From JAICSD01 sp963836665 (GTDB taxonomy: Bacteria > Acidobacteriota > Vicinamibacteria > Vicinamibacterales > 2-12-FULL-66-21): a stretch of DNA of 64,000 bases. The stretch covers positions 2,914,001-2,978,000 of the forward strand of contig CAWIKL010000001.1 of assembly GCA_963836665.1 (NCBI GenBank). The letters run 5' to 3'. Position numbers and translations under genes: made by a program. The notes beneath the pieces are model-generated. The model had not been told where the DNA came from. It worked only from the letters and a program-made list of their open reading frames with translations, and ran no database searches. Positions within the stretch are counted from its first letter, which is position 1. Every line of letters starts with the position of its first letter. Below, piece after piece: positions 25,068-34,915 of the stretch.

Positions 25068-25821
25068 TGTGCTGGCCATTGCGGACAGGGAGCTGCGCTC
25101 CTATTTCTCGTCGCCGATGGCGTACATCGTCATCGGTTTCTTCCTGCTGCCCTTCGGCGTGTTCTTCTTCCTCTACCTGCAGGCGTTCGTCAAGCAGAGC
25201 CTGCAGATGGCCCAGTACGGCGGCGCCATGAACGTCAACCAGCAGGTCGTTCGCTACGTGCTGCAGAACGCCTCGGTGATCATCCTGTTCATCATGCCGA
25301 TGATCACGATGCGGACCTACTCCGAGGAGAAACGGTCGGGGACGATCGAGCTGCTGCTGACCTCGCCTCTCAGCGACGTCGAGATCATCCTCGGCAAGTT
25401 CTTCGGCGCGCTCGGCCTCTATGTGGCGATGCTCGCGGTCACGCTGCTCTACATCGGCATCCTCTTCGTCTATGGCAACCCGGAGTGGCGGCCGATCGTC
25501 GCCGGTTATCTCGGACTGCTGCTGATGGGCGGCGCTTTTGTCTCGATCGGGCTGCTCATCTCGAGCACGACCAACAACCAGATCGTGGCCGGGGTCGTGA
25601 CGTTCGTGGTCTTCCTCCTGTTGTGGATCGTCGGCTGGTTCGCCGATTCGGCTGGGCCGACGATCGGCCCGATCACCTCGTATCTCTCGATCACCGAGCA
25701 CTTCGACGATTTCTCGAAGGGCATCATCGACAGCAAACACGTGGTCTACTACCTGAGTCTCATCACGTTCGGCCTGTTCCTGACGGCGAAGTCGGTCGAC
25801 ACGGAAAGGTGGCGGGGCTGA
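25060..25821 (+). CDS. ABC-2 type transporter permease (GldF-like)
   Basis: Membrane subunit of the exporter, 253 aa with six predicted helices; the last is YYLSLITFGLFLTAKSV. The block MRTYSEEKRSGTIELLLTSP is the coupling-helix signature of ABC-2 permeases of the GldF/NosY kind. GTG at 25060 overlaps the ATPase stop and is preceded by GAGGAGGG at suitable distance. One permease gene suggests a homodimer. Works with the ATPase upstream and the GldG-like and DUF4340 proteins downstream. Confidence 0.9.
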
Positions 25822-25824
25822 GCC

Positions 25825-27405
25825 ATGCTGAAGCGGATCTTCGGACTTCTCGGCTGGCTCGGCGTCGCCCTCGTGTTCGCGGCGGTCGCCGGCCGCTTCG
25901 TCCCGCAGCTGCACATCGAGGACTACTCTTCGAAGCTGGCGATCGCCGGCCTGGTCTGCACGCTCCTCTACATCCTGAGCCAATGGCGTGAGATCGGCGA
26001 GTCGTTCGCCGGCCGGCAGGCGCGCTTCGGCACACTCGCCGCCGCCAGCGTCGTCGTCGTGTTGGCGATCATCGGTGCGATCGACTATCTATCGATGCGG
26101 CACAACAGGCGGTGGGACCTGACCGGGGCCAAGCAGTTTTCCCTGTCGGACCAGACCAAGAAAGTACTGGCCGATCTGAAGGAGCCGGTCCACGTGCAGG
26201 TGTTCGCGCGCAGCGATGATTTCCAGCGCTACCGCGATCGCCTCGATCAATACACCTACCAATCGAAGCAGGTCTCGACGGAGTACATCGATCCCGAGAA
26301 AAAACCCGGCGTCGCGCAGCAGCTCGGCGTGACCACGCTGGGCACCGTCGTCTTCGAGTACAAGGGGCGCAACGAGAAGGCGACCAGTGACGGCGAGCAG
26401 GAGCTGACCAACGCCCTGATCAAGGTGATCACCGGTCGCACGCCGAAGGTCTACTTCACGCAGGGACACGGTGAAAAGGACACCGCCAGTGCCGATCGCG
26501 GCGGCTACAACGGGATCAGCGGCGGCCTGACCTCGGGCAACTTTGCCGTCGACAAGGTCGTGCTCGCGCAGCAGGCGGCGGTGCCGGCCGACGCCGACGT
26601 GCTGGTCATCGCCGGGCCGAAGACCGATTTCCTCGCGCCTGAAGTCGATATGCTCAAGGCCTACCTCGCCAAGGGAGGCAAGCTGTTCGTGATGCTCGAC
26701 CCGGTGATCAAGCCGGATCAGCCGCAACCGGTGCTGCTCCAGGGACTGCTCAAGGACTGGGGCATTACCGCCGACAACGACCTCGTCCTCGACGTCAGCG
26801 GCATGGGCCGCCTGATCGGCACCGACGAGTCCGTCCCTGTCGCGGCGACCTATCCTTCGCATCCGATCACCGAGAACTTCAACCTGCTGACCGCCTACCC
26901 ACTGGCGCGATCGATGACCCCGATCGAAGGCGGCGCCAACGGTCATACCGCGCAGCGACTGGTCGAGACCAGCAACAAGAGCTGGGGCGAAACGGATCTG
27001 AAGTCGCTGGCGTCGGGCGGCGCCAAGCAGGACGACACGGATCTGAAGGGGCCGGTGTCGCTGGCAGCGGCGGTGTCGGGCGCGGCGACGGCGGCAGCCG
27101 CCGCGCCGGACGGCAAGAATGGGCCCGACGAGAAGAAGGCCGAAGCGCGCATCGTCGCGTTCGGCGACTCCGACTTCGCCAGCAACGCGGCGCTCGGCGT
27201 GCAAGGCAACCGTGACCTGTTCCTGAATTCCGTCAACTGGCTGGCGCAGCAGGAAAACCTGATCTCGATCCGGCCCAAGGATCCTGAGGATCGCCGCATC
27301 ACGCTGACCGCAGACCAGGAACGGCGGATCTTCTATCTCACCGTGCTGATCGTGCCAGGCCTGGTGCTGCTGGCCGGCGTTCAGACATGGTGGCGGAGAC
27401 GATAG
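25825..27405 (+). CDS. GldG-like auxiliary protein of the ABC exporter
   Basis: 526 aa, anchored by helices at both ends (two within residues 1-85, one near 505-522: FYLTVLIVPGLVLLAGV). The large extracytoplasmic part has the GldG/IFT52-like Rossmann block: PVHVQVFARSDDF, TPKVYFTQGHGEKD, DVLVIAGPKTDF and GGKLFVMLDPVI. An Ala/Gly-rich low-complexity stretch lies around residue 410-430. It starts 3 bases after the permease stop. Role inferred: couples the exporter to an envelope substrate; biochemical function is not established. Confidence 0.85.
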   Translation: MLKRIFGLLGWLGVALVFAAVAGRFVPQLHIEDYSSKLAIAGLVCTLLYILSQWREIGESFAGRQARFGTLAAASVVVVLAIIGAIDYLSMRHNRRWDLTGAKQFSLSDQTKKVLADLKEPVHVQVFARSDDFQRYRDRLDQYTYQSKQVSTEYIDPEKKPGVAQQLGVTTLGTVVFEYKGRNEKATSDGEQELTNALIKVITGRTPKVYFTQGHGEKDTASADRGGYNGISGGLTSGNFAVDKVVLAQQAAVPADADVLVIAGPKTDFLAPEVDMLKAYLAKGGKLFVMLDPVIKPDQPQPVLLQGLLKDWGITADNDLVLDVSGMGRLIGTDESVPVAATYPSHPITENFNLLTAYPLARSMTPIEGGANGHTAQRLVETSNKSWGETDLKSLASGGAKQDDTDLKGPVSLAAAVSGAATAAAAAPDGKNGPDEKKAEARIVAFGDSDFASNAALGVQGNRDLFLNSVNWLAQQENLISIRPKDPEDRRITLTADQERRIFYLTVLIVPGLVLLAGVQTWWRRR

Positions 27406-27406
27406 C

Positions 27407-28711
27407 GTGAAGGGTCTTCGCTCATTCTTGGCGCTGCTCGTCGTCGCGGCCGCGCTTGGGGGTTACCTCTACTACGACTCCAAGCACGAACCGTCCGACG
27501 AGAAGAAGCAGGAGAAGGTCTTCACGGACCTGCAGTCGGCGAAGATCGACCAGATCATCATCAAGTCCGACAAGGGGCAGGCGACGACCGCGGCCAAGCA
27601 GGGAGACAAGTGGCAGGAGACGCAGCCGGCGCCGGTGCCGGCCGATGAAGCGGAGGTCTCCGGCATCACGACCAATCTCGCGTCCCTCACCGTCTCCAGG
27701 GTCATTGACGAGCAGCCGGGTGACTACAAGCAGTATGGGCTGGACCCGGCGCGCATCGAGGTCGGTTTCCGCACCGGCGGTCAGGAACACCGGCTCCTGC
27801 TCGGCCTGAAGACGCCGACCGGCAGCGACATCTACGCGCGGCTGCCCGACAAGCCACGCGTCTTCCTGGTGCCGTCCTACGTCGAGACCACGTTCAACAA
27901 GTCACCCTTCGACCTGCGCGACAAGACGATCCTCAAGATCGACCGCGACAAAGTCGATACGATGTCGATCGAGTCGACCGACCACACCATTGCGGTCGCC
28001 AGGCAGGGCTCCGACTGGCGCCTGACCGCGCCGGTCGACGCCCGTGCCGACTTCGGCGCCATCGAAGGACTGATCGGCCGCCTCAACACGACGCAAATGA
28101 AGGCGATCGCCGCCAACGACGCCGACGCCAACGCGCTGAAGGAGTACGGGCTCGACAAGCCGGCCGCGACCGTCCACGTGACCTCGGGCAGTGCGCAGGC
28201 GGGCCTGGCCATCGGTAAGAGCGCGGGCGAAGGCGTGGTCTACGCGAAGGATCTGTCGCGCCCGATGGTGTTCACCGTCGAATCGGCGCTGGCTGATGAC
28301 CTGAAGAAGCCGGCCGACGATCTGCGCCTGAAAGATCTCTTCGACGCGCGGTCGTTCAATACCACTCGGGTGGAGATCGCACGCGCCGGTCAGACCGTCG
28401 CCTTCGAGAAAGACAAGGACACCTGGAAGCAGGTCACGCCGGCCGCGAAAGCGGCCGACGGCTCCAAGGTCGATGCGCTGGTCACTGCGTTGACCAATAC
28501 GCGCGCGACCGGGTTCGTCGACAAGGCCCCGGGGCTCGACGCGCCTGAGCTGAGCGCGACGCTCAAGTTCGACGAAGGCAAGCAGGAAAGGGTCGTCTTC
28601 GCGCGCAAGGGCGCCGACGCCTTCGCCCGCCGCGACGGCGATGCCGGTGGCGCAAAGATCGACGCCGCCGCGCTCGACGGAATCGTCAAGGCCCTCGAGG
28701 CGATGAAGTGA
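27407..28711 (+). CDS. DUF4340 domain-containing membrane-anchored protein
   Basis: 434 aa with one N-terminal helix (SFLALLVVAAALGGYLYYD) and a periplasmic region built of repeats (QYGLDPARIEVGF; EYGLDKPAATVHV; LDAPELSATLKF), each a DUF4340 unit. This family almost always follows GldG-type genes and is thought to be a further subunit of the same exporter. GTG start one base after the GldG-like stop. A perfect hairpin begins one base after its own stop. Confidence 0.85.
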   Translation: MKGLRSFLALLVVAAALGGYLYYDSKHEPSDEKKQEKVFTDLQSAKIDQIIIKSDKGQATTAAKQGDKWQETQPAPVPADEAEVSGITTNLASLTVSRVIDEQPGDYKQYGLDPARIEVGFRTGGQEHRLLLGLKTPTGSDIYARLPDKPRVFLVPSYVETTFNKSPFDLRDKTILKIDRDKVDTMSIESTDHTIAVARQGSDWRLTAPVDARADFGAIEGLIGRLNTTQMKAIAANDADANALKEYGLDKPAATVHVTSGSAQAGLAIGKSAGEGVVYAKDLSRPMVFTVESALADDLKKPADDLRLKDLFDARSFNTTRVEIARAGQTVAFEKDKDTWKQVTPAAKAADGSKVDALVTALTNTRATGFVDKAPGLDAPELSATLKFDEGKQERVVFARKGADAFARRDGDAGGAKIDAAALDGIVKALEAMK

Positions 28712-30201
28712 AAACGGGCGGTTGGCGAACCGCCCGTTTCTCACGTACCCTTCATCTCCTGCTTGCGGCGCTCCTCCTGACGGGGACCGCCCCCGGTCCC
28801 TCCCGCACCGAACGCGCACTCGTGCGCGATCTCGATCGCGTCTTCGGCGCGCCGGTGACCGAGCGGTCCGTCTGGGCCGTGGAGGTGAAGTCGCTCGACA
28901 CCGGCCGGGTTCTCTACTCGCGCAATCCGCGCACGCTGGTGATGCCGGCGTCGAACATGAAAATCTTGACGCTCGCGGCCGCGGCCGAGATCCTCGGCTG
29001 GGACTACCGCTTCACGACGAGGCTGGAAGCGGCGGCGCCGATCGAGAACGGCGCGCTGCAGGGGGACCTGTTCGTGCGCGGCAGCGGTGATCCGTCGATT
29101 AACACCCGCGACGGCCGCGCTGCGGCCCTCTTCGATGAATGGACGGCGGCCCTGCGCGCGCAGGGAATCACCCGCATCGACGGCGGCATCGTCGCCGACG
29201 CGCGCGCCTTCGACGCCGTACCGCTCGGACAGGGATGGGCCTGGGACTATCTCGACGCCGACTATGCGGCGCCGATCGGCGCGCTTGAATACAACGAGGA
29301 CGTTGCGGTCCTCACGGTCCACGCCGGTGCCAGGGCCGGCGACGCGGCGGCACTCGAGCTCCCGCCCGGCGCCGGGCTCACCCTGATCCACCACGTCATC
29401 ACCGATGAGGCGGGATCGAAGACGGCGGTCAGCGTCACTCGCCGCGCCGACGGGGCCGCGGTTGATGTCGAGGGGTCGATTGCCGTCGACGCTCCGCCGG
29501 CGACGCACCCGGTCGCCGTCCTCAACCCGGCGCACTACTTCGCGCACTCGCTGCTGATCGCCCTCACCACCCGCGGCATGACCGTCGGCGGACTCCCCGT
29601 CGATCTGGCCGAGCGCGGGGGCGAGCTCCATCCCGAACCGCGCCGCGTTCTGGTCGCGTCGCCGTCGCCGCCGCTCCGCGATATCGCGACAACGATGATG
29701 AAGGCGAGCCAGAACCTCTACGCCGAAACGCTGCTCAAGGCGCTCGGTGCAGCAGGCGGCGGCAGCGGCAGCGCCGATGCCGGACGGAGAGCGGCGGCCG
29801 CCGTCTTCACGTCGTGGGGCATCCCGCCAGATGGCTACGTGCAGGCCGACGGTTCCGGCTTGTCACGCTACGACTATGTGAGCGCGGACACGATCGTCGC
29901 CGTGCTCGAACACCTGTACAAGGATCCGCGCCACAAGGACGCCTTCCTCGCGACGCTGCCGGTTGCCGGCAGAGACGGGACCATCGCGTCGCGCATGAAG
30001 GCAACGAGAGCGGAGGCCAATGCGTTGGCCAAGACCGGATCGATCTCGAACGTGCGGGCGCTGTCGGGCTACGTCCGGGCGCGCGACGGGGAGTCTTTGG
30101 CTTTTTCCATTCTCGCCAACAATTTCACGATTCCCCCCGCCACTGTGAACTACATCACCGACGTTGCCGTCGAGACGCTGGCGAACTACTCGCCGCGCTG
30201 A
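28708..30201 (+). CDS. dacB: D-alanyl-D-alanine carboxypeptidase/endopeptidase (PBP4, S13)
   Basis: Periplasmic penicillin-binding protein that trims stem peptides and cross-links. All three serine-enzyme motifs are visible: SNMK (SxxK, about residue 77), SQN in MMKASQNLYAETLLKAL (SxN) and KTGS late in the chain. The extra domain typical of class C PBPs lies between the first two. A signal peptide (ARFSRTLHLLLAALLLTGTA) precedes it. The GTG at 28708 overlaps the DUF4340 stop, and codons 2-11 form a perfect hairpin (28712-28739), so start and coupling are uncertain. Confidence 0.9.
   Translation: MKTGGWRTARFSRTLHLLLAALLLTGTAPGPSRTERALVRDLDRVFGAPVTERSVWAVEVKSLDTGRVLYSRNPRTLVMPASNMKILTLAAAAEILGWDYRFTTRLEAAAPIENGALQGDLFVRGSGDPSINTRDGRAAALFDEWTAALRAQGITRIDGGIVADARAFDAVPLGQGWAWDYLDADYAAPIGALEYNEDVAVLTVHAGARAGDAAALELPPGAGLTLIHHVITDEAGSKTAVSVTRRADGAAVDVEGSIAVDAPPATHPVAVLNPAHYFAHSLLIALTTRGMTVGGLPVDLAERGGELHPEPRRVLVASPSPPLRDIATTMMKASQNLYAETLLKALGAAGGGSGSADAGRRAAAAVFTSWGIPPDGYVQADGSGLSRYDYVSADTIVAVLEHLYKDPRHKDAFLATLPVAGRDGTIASRMKATRAEANALAKTGSISNVRALSGYVRARDGESLAFSILANNFTIPPATVNYITDVAVETLANYSPR
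28712..28739 (+). terminator. perfect 12-bp hairpin over the dacB start region
   Basis: AAACGGGCGGTT (28712-28723), loop GGCG, AACCGCCCGTTT (28728-28739), then CTC. It begins right after the DUF4340 stop, where a terminator of the exporter operon would be expected, yet it also lies inside the first codons of dacB. The U-run is only three bases. It may act as a partial terminator or as a translation-blocking hairpin. Confidence 0.55.
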
Positions 30202-30217
30202 GTGGCCGCGAGCGCGG

Positions 30218-32645
30218 CTATTCCGATCGCAGCGCCTCAAGCGGGTCGACACTCGTCGCCCGCACGGTGGGCACCCAGCAAGCCAGGACGGTGACGGCGA
30301 CGAACAGGGCGCTGGCGGCGCCGAGCGTCAGCGGGTCGGTCGGCTGCACGTCGAAGAGGAAGACTCGCCAGACGCGCGCCAGCGCCAGCGCCGTCGCGAT
30401 GCCGGCAGCCAGGCCCCAGCCGACGAGCCTGACGCCTTCGCGGAAGACGAGATTCCGGATGTCGCGGCGCTGGGCTCCGATCGCCGATCGGATCGCGATC
30501 TCGCGGCGGCGCGACGCGACCGATAGGGACAGCATGCCGTAGACGCCGACCAGCGTCAGGATCACTGCGGCGCTGGAAAACCCGACCAGCAGGCGCGTGA
30601 CGAAGGTCCGTGACGACACCGAATCGGCGCGGACTTCGTCGAGGGTCCTCACGTTCTCGATTGCGACGGTGGGATCTGTGGCGCGCAGCTCGCGCTGAAT
30701 CGCCGCGAACATGGCGCGCGGCTCCCCGTCGGTCCGGACGATCAGGTCCTTGGAATAGGCCGACGCCTGCCAGAGCGGAAGGTAAATCTCCGGCCCGGCA
30801 CCGCGCGTCAGGTCATCCGCGCGACTGTTCGCGACGACGCCGACGATTTCCACCGGCGGGTTGTCGCGTCCGCGGACCCAGATCTTTTTACCGATTGCGT
30901 TCGTATTCGGAAGATAGCGCTCGGCCAGCCGGTGATTGACGACCGCGACCTTCGTCTTCGCGCCGCGGTTGTCGCCAGCGCCGAAGTCGCGTCCCTCGAC
31001 GATCGGCAGCCCGATCAACGCGAAATACCCCGGCGTTACCGATCGCAGCGGCAGGGATACGCGGTCACTCGGCTTCAGGACCGGGTGGCCTTCGATCTCG
31101 ACCTCACCGGGCCAGTTCGTTCCGGTCAACGGCACACCCCAGGCGAAGGCCGCCATCTGAACGCCGGCAACCGCCGAGACGCGCTCGAGGGCGCGCTGGT
31201 GAAAATCGAGCCACTTCCCCTCGACGGCCGTCACCGTCATCGTCAGGATGTGATCGGTGCGGTAACCGGCCGGCACGTTCCACACGTTGCGCATGGTGCG
31301 CACGAGGAGACCTGCACCGACGAGAAGCGCGAGCGTCAACGCCGTCTGCGCGATCGTGAGCACGCGCAGCAGCCGGCGATCGCCCGGGCTGCCGCTGCTC
31401 CGCGGACCGGCGCTCTTGAGAACGTCGTTGGGATCGAGGCGGGTCGCGCGCAACGCCGGCACGAGGCCCGCGAGCGCCGCCGCGCCCACCGCCAGCGCAC
31501 ACGAGGCGGCCATCACCGGCCAGCCGACCGTCACGGCGTCCATGCGCGGAATCGCGTGCGCGCCCACGACTTTCATGACGCGGACGATGACGATGGCGAG
31601 ACCCAGACCAAGGCCGGCGCCGACGACGGCCAGCAGAAGACTCTCGGTGGCGGTCTGCGCGAAGAGCGCGCTGCGCCGGACCCCCACCGCTATGCGGATG
31701 GCGTACTCCTGCTGCCGCTGCAGGCCGCGGACGAGCAGCAGCGCGGCTGTGTTGCCGCACCCGATGAGCAGGACAAGCGCAGCGGCGCCGAGCAGCGGCA
31801 GCAGCACCCGCTGCCCGTCGCCATTCATCTCGGCGATGAGGGGCCGGACGAGCGGCGCGAACCCGTCGAGATCGCGGTCACCGGCGGCGACCCGGGCTGT
31901 GAGAACCGTCAGCTCCGCCTGGGCGTCCGCGGCGCGCACGCCGTCCTTGAGGCGGCCGACGACGCCCCAGTACGCGCTCTTCATGGCCTTCGGGTTTGGC
32001 GCCGCCGGCATCCAGAAATCGACGAGCCCGTTGACGTCGTAATTCGGTTCCTTCGACGCGCCAGGCGTCGGCAGGAATCGCGCGTCGGGCGGCATGACGC
32101 CGATGACCGTGGGCGACGGGTCCATCCGACTGATGCGAAGTGTCTTGCCGACAATCGCCGGGTCGCCGTTCAACGTGTGCTGCCAGAGGTTGTAGCCGAT
32201 GATGATCGTCGGCGGCGCGTTGGGCGCGGTCTCTGACGGCAGAAACGTCCGCCCGAGGATCGGCTGCAGGCCGGTCACGCGGAAATAATCCTCGGTGACG
32301 TACATGCCCTCGATCGACTGGCTGCCCTGATTGCGCACGAGGAAGTTGAACGACCACGAATAGCCGGCGATCGAATCGAATGACGCGGCGTGCTGCCGCC
32401 AGTCCGTCCAGTGCGCGGCCGTCCACTCCGTGTGGCCGGAGTTCTGATGTTCACTCTGTGCGACCGGAACCAGTACCGAGGCGTTCTGGCTGGCGGTAAG
32501 GAGGCGGGGTCAGCAGGACGCCCTGAATCAGACTGAACACCGCGGCGGTGGCCCCGATGCCCAGCGCCAGCGGAACCACCGCTATCGCGGTAAACCCGGG
32601 GTGCTTGCGGAGCATGCGGGCGGCGACGCGCAGGTCTCGGAACAT
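30218..32645 (-). CDS. ADOP-family MacB-like ABC permease, frameshifted near its N-terminus
   Basis: 'Acidobacterial duplicated orphan permease' type: two FtsX/MacB permease halves in one chain. The N-terminus MFRDLRVAARMLRKHPGFTA and the helix AIAVVPLALGIGATAAVF are in one frame (from 32645); after PPYRQPERL the frame must move by one base, giving LVPVAQSEHQNSGHTEW and then the main 706-aa frame (MacB periplasmic domain, helices near ALVLLIGCGNTAALLLV and the duplicate VASRRREIAIRSAIGAQRRD). The repair is loss of one base at 32476/32477. The corrected length is 808 aa, normal for ADOP. No ATPase gene is adjacent, as usual for this family. Confidence 0.85.
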
Positions 32646-32715
32646 CGGTCCTCCAGACGAGGTTAGACGACGTATCGCCCGATAAGTTGGGTCGGCTGGT
32701 CGTGTTCCACTCCCG

Positions 32716-32721
32716 TATAAT
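32716..32721 (+). promoter_or_regulatory. TATAAT box before the kinase remnant
   Basis: A perfect -10 hexamer lies 3 bases before the TTG that opens the decayed kinase frame. No convincing -35 at 16-18 bases is seen. Possibly the surviving promoter of the dead gene. Confidence 0.3.
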
Positions 32722-32724
32722 CGC

Positions 32725-32968
32725 TTGCACCCGTTGAGCTTGAAACTCGGAACGCGCCTGGGTCCCTACCAGATCCTGTCTGCCATCGGTGCGGGCGGGA
32801 TGGGGCGAGGTCTACAAGGCCGCGGCCCTCAATTATCTGCACATCGCTGCAATCTACGAACTGGAGCGTTCGCGTACTGCGACGGCGCTCGTGATCGAGC
32901 TCGTCGAGGACGAGCACCTGGGACCCTTTAATCGCCGGCGTCTTTCGCTGACGTCGCCTGGAGTCTGA
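32725..32968 (+). pseudogene. remnant of a PknB-type Ser/Thr protein kinase
   Basis: The first codons give LKLGTRLGPYQILSAIGAGG, the standard opening of acidobacterial Ser/Thr kinases with the glycine loop. A single extra G in the GGGG run near 32804 shifts the frame; corrected, it continues GEVYKA and then jumps to ALNYLHIAAIYELE and ALVIELVEDEHLG, which correspond to kinase subdomains IV-V. The segment with the ATP-binding Lys and helix C Glu, and everything after subdomain V, are missing. So it has both a frameshift and a large internal deletion. Stop TGA at 32966-32968. Confidence 0.8.
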
Positions 32969-32969
32969 T

Positions 32970-33953
32970 TTGATTAAGAAGTTGCTGAAGATCGTTGGCG
33001 TCCTGTTCACACTTCTCGTGCTTGCCGGGGCAGGCATCTATGCCTGGGCGACCATCGCCACGAATCGGCTGCAGGCGCAAACGTTCGAAACTCATCTGGT
33101 GGATTTCCCGATTCCGTTTCCGATCGATCCGGCCGAGGTCTCGGCGATGGGACTCACCGAGGACGCCGCCCGGCAGCTCGCGCACAAGCGTGCGGTCGAG
33201 CGTGGCCAGCACCTGGTCACGGCGCGCTACACCTGCACCTCTTGTCATGGCACGAATTTCGGCGGTGGCGTGATGGTCGACGCCTTCCCCATCGGCAGCC
33301 TGCTCGCCCCGAACCTGACCCTCGGCACAGGCAGCCGCACGGTGGATTTCAAGCCGCAGGACTGGGACCGGATCGTTCGACATGCCGTGTTGAGAGACGG
33401 CCACCCTGCGGTCATGCCCTCGGATGACTTCCAGCACGTGTCGGATCAGGAGCTCTCCGACATCATTTCCTACATTCGCTCGCTGCCGCCCGTCGACAAC
33501 ACCGTGCCGAAGTCCACGTTCGGACCGCTCGGGAAGGTGCTTGTGGCGACGGGCAAAATGCGGTTCTCGGCGTCACTGATCACCAGTCATACGACGCCGC
33601 ATCCGGTTCGTCCGCCCGATGAGGCCGTGTCGGCGGAGTTCGGCAAGCACCTCGCCTCGGTTTGCGTGGGATGCCACGGACCCGACTTCAGCGGCGGACC
33701 AATCGCGGGAGGCGACCCGAGCTGGCCGCCGGCCCGTAACCTCACGCCCGACTCGACAGGGCTCAAGGGGTGGACCTACGACCAGTTCGTGACGGCACTG
33801 GCCAGGAGCCAGCGGCCTGACGGAACAGCCCTGCGGGCGCCAATGACGTTGATGGCCAGCTACGGACAGAGCATGAAGGACGTCGAGCGCCAGGCGCTGT
33901 GGGCGTACCTGCAGTCGCTGCCGCCGATCGGTAAATCCGTGAAGACACCGTAG
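32970..33953 (+). CDS. membrane-anchored dihaem cytochrome c
   Basis: 327 aa. One N-terminal anchor (residues 5-28), then two class I cytochrome c domains with haem sites CTSCH (residues 89-93) and CVGCH (232-236). Candidate axial Met residues are in HPAVMPSDDF and in the APMTLMAS segment. The layout resembles the cytochrome subunits of alcohol or aldehyde dehydrogenases, but no dehydrogenase is adjacent. TTG start at 32970 with GGAG upstream, one base after the kinase-remnant stop. Intact between two gene remnants. Confidence 0.82.
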   Translation: MIKKLLKIVGVLFTLLVLAGAGIYAWATIATNRLQAQTFETHLVDFPIPFPIDPAEVSAMGLTEDAARQLAHKRAVERGQHLVTARYTCTSCHGTNFGGGVMVDAFPIGSLLAPNLTLGTGSRTVDFKPQDWDRIVRHAVLRDGHPAVMPSDDFQHVSDQELSDIISYIRSLPPVDNTVPKSTFGPLGKVLVATGKMRFSASLITSHTTPHPVRPPDEAVSAEFGKHLASVCVGCHGPDFSGGPIAGGDPSWPPARNLTPDSTGLKGWTYDQFVTALARSQRPDGTALRAPMTLMASYGQSMKDVERQALWAYLQSLPPIGKSVKTP

Positions 33954-33963
33954 CTCATCGCCT

Positions 33964-34068
33964 GAAGTCAGCCGCGTCCACGTCATCGATCGCGAGGCCT
34001 TCATCAAGAACAAGCGCGCCACGGGCCGGGCCAGGGATCTTGGCGATATCGAGGCGCTCGATGAATGA
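33964..34068 (+). pseudogene. C-terminal remnant of a nucleotidyltransferase-family gene
   Basis: One frame reads VHVIDREAFIKNKRATGRAR, then DLGDIEALDE and a TGA at 34066-34068. The pattern 'I-x-x-(D/E)-x-F-I-x-N-K-x-A-x-G-R-x-x-D-x-x-D-I-E-x-L' is the typical C-terminal end of DUF1814/nucleotidyltransferase-like antitoxin or AbiEii-like proteins. No upstream body of such a protein is present, so this is a tail fragment. Confidence 0.6.
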
Positions 34069-34077
34069 GCGGCCTCT

Positions 34078-34875
34078 CTAATGCTTCAATTCCGAGATGT
34101 GAACGAGCGCGCGCGCGGCCTCCTGCTTGACGTCGTTATCGGGATCGCTGGTCGATGCCTTGGTCAACGCCTTCACCGCAGGCACGGCATCAAGACCGAA
34201 ACTCGACAGGGCCAGGGCCGCCGCCTGTCGCACCGGGGCCTCTGTGTCGTCGAGCGCGCCGATCAGGCCGGCGACCTCCTCCTGCGGGCGATCGCGGACG
34301 ATGCCGAGGTAGGTCACGGCGACCTGTCGCACCGATGCGTCGGCGTCCTTCACCGCGGCAAGGAGCAGCGGCACGACGATTTGCGGGTCGATCGAGGCCC
34401 GTTCGCGTAGTTTGCCCAGCGCACGCAGCGCCTCGCGGCGGACCACAGGTTCGTCCGAGTGCACGGCTTCGCGCAGTGGCTGCACGGCCGGCGATCCCAT
34501 GAAGCTCAGGGCAAGACCGGCTTCCGGCGAGAACGCCGGGTCGGCCAGGGCTGCGGCGACATCGGGAATGCCTTCGACCGCGCGTGGCCCGAGGATCGCG
34601 GCCGCTTTCAACGCCGCCCTACGGCGGGCCGGATCGGCGCCCGCATCCTCCAGGCTGCGCCGGATCGCGGGCAGCGCAGCCGTACCCCGCTGCTCGAGTT
34701 CGGCGGTCGCGCGCTCGACGTCCTTCGGCGATCGGCTCTGGAGATCGTCGAGCCAGCGGTCGTCATTGCGCACGACGACGCTGACGGGCGGTTGGGTCGG
34801 GGTGGAACGATAGTACCAGACTGCTGCCGCCACGCCCGCCACCAGGGCCACGAAGAGCGCGACGAAACGCCACAT
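34078..34875 (-). CDS. HEAT-repeat protein with N-terminal membrane anchor
   Basis: 265 aa. A single N-terminal helix (FVALFVALVAGVAAAVWYY) is followed by five or six alpha-alpha repeats of about 31-35 residues, each with the pattern 'D-x-x-x-V-R-x-x-A-x-x-A-L': EPVVRREALRALGKLRE, DASVRQVAVTYLGIVRD, EAPVRQAAALALSSFG and DNDVKQEAARALVHIS. A binding scaffold facing the periplasm is likely; partner unknown. No enzyme motif is seen. Confidence 0.8.
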   Translation of the reverse strand: MWRFVALFVALVAGVAAAVWYYRSTPTQPPVSVVVRNDDRWLDDLQSRSPKDVERATAELEQRGTAALPAIRRSLEDAGADPARRRAALKAAAILGPRAVEGIPDVAAALADPAFSPEAGLALSFMGSPAVQPLREAVHSDEPVVRREALRALGKLRERASIDPQIVVPLLLAAVKDADASVRQVAVTYLGIVRDRPQEEVAGLIGALDDTEAPVRQAAALALSSFGLDAVPAVKALTKASTSDPDNDVKQEAARALVHISELKH

Positions 34876-34915
34876 AGAAATGATTCTAGTTAGAGCAGAA
34901 CGCGAGCGTCAGTCG

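Noticed and set aside
32451..32645. Separate 64-aa gene
   Set aside because: It is the N-terminus of the ADOP permease cut off by the frameshift at 32476/32477.
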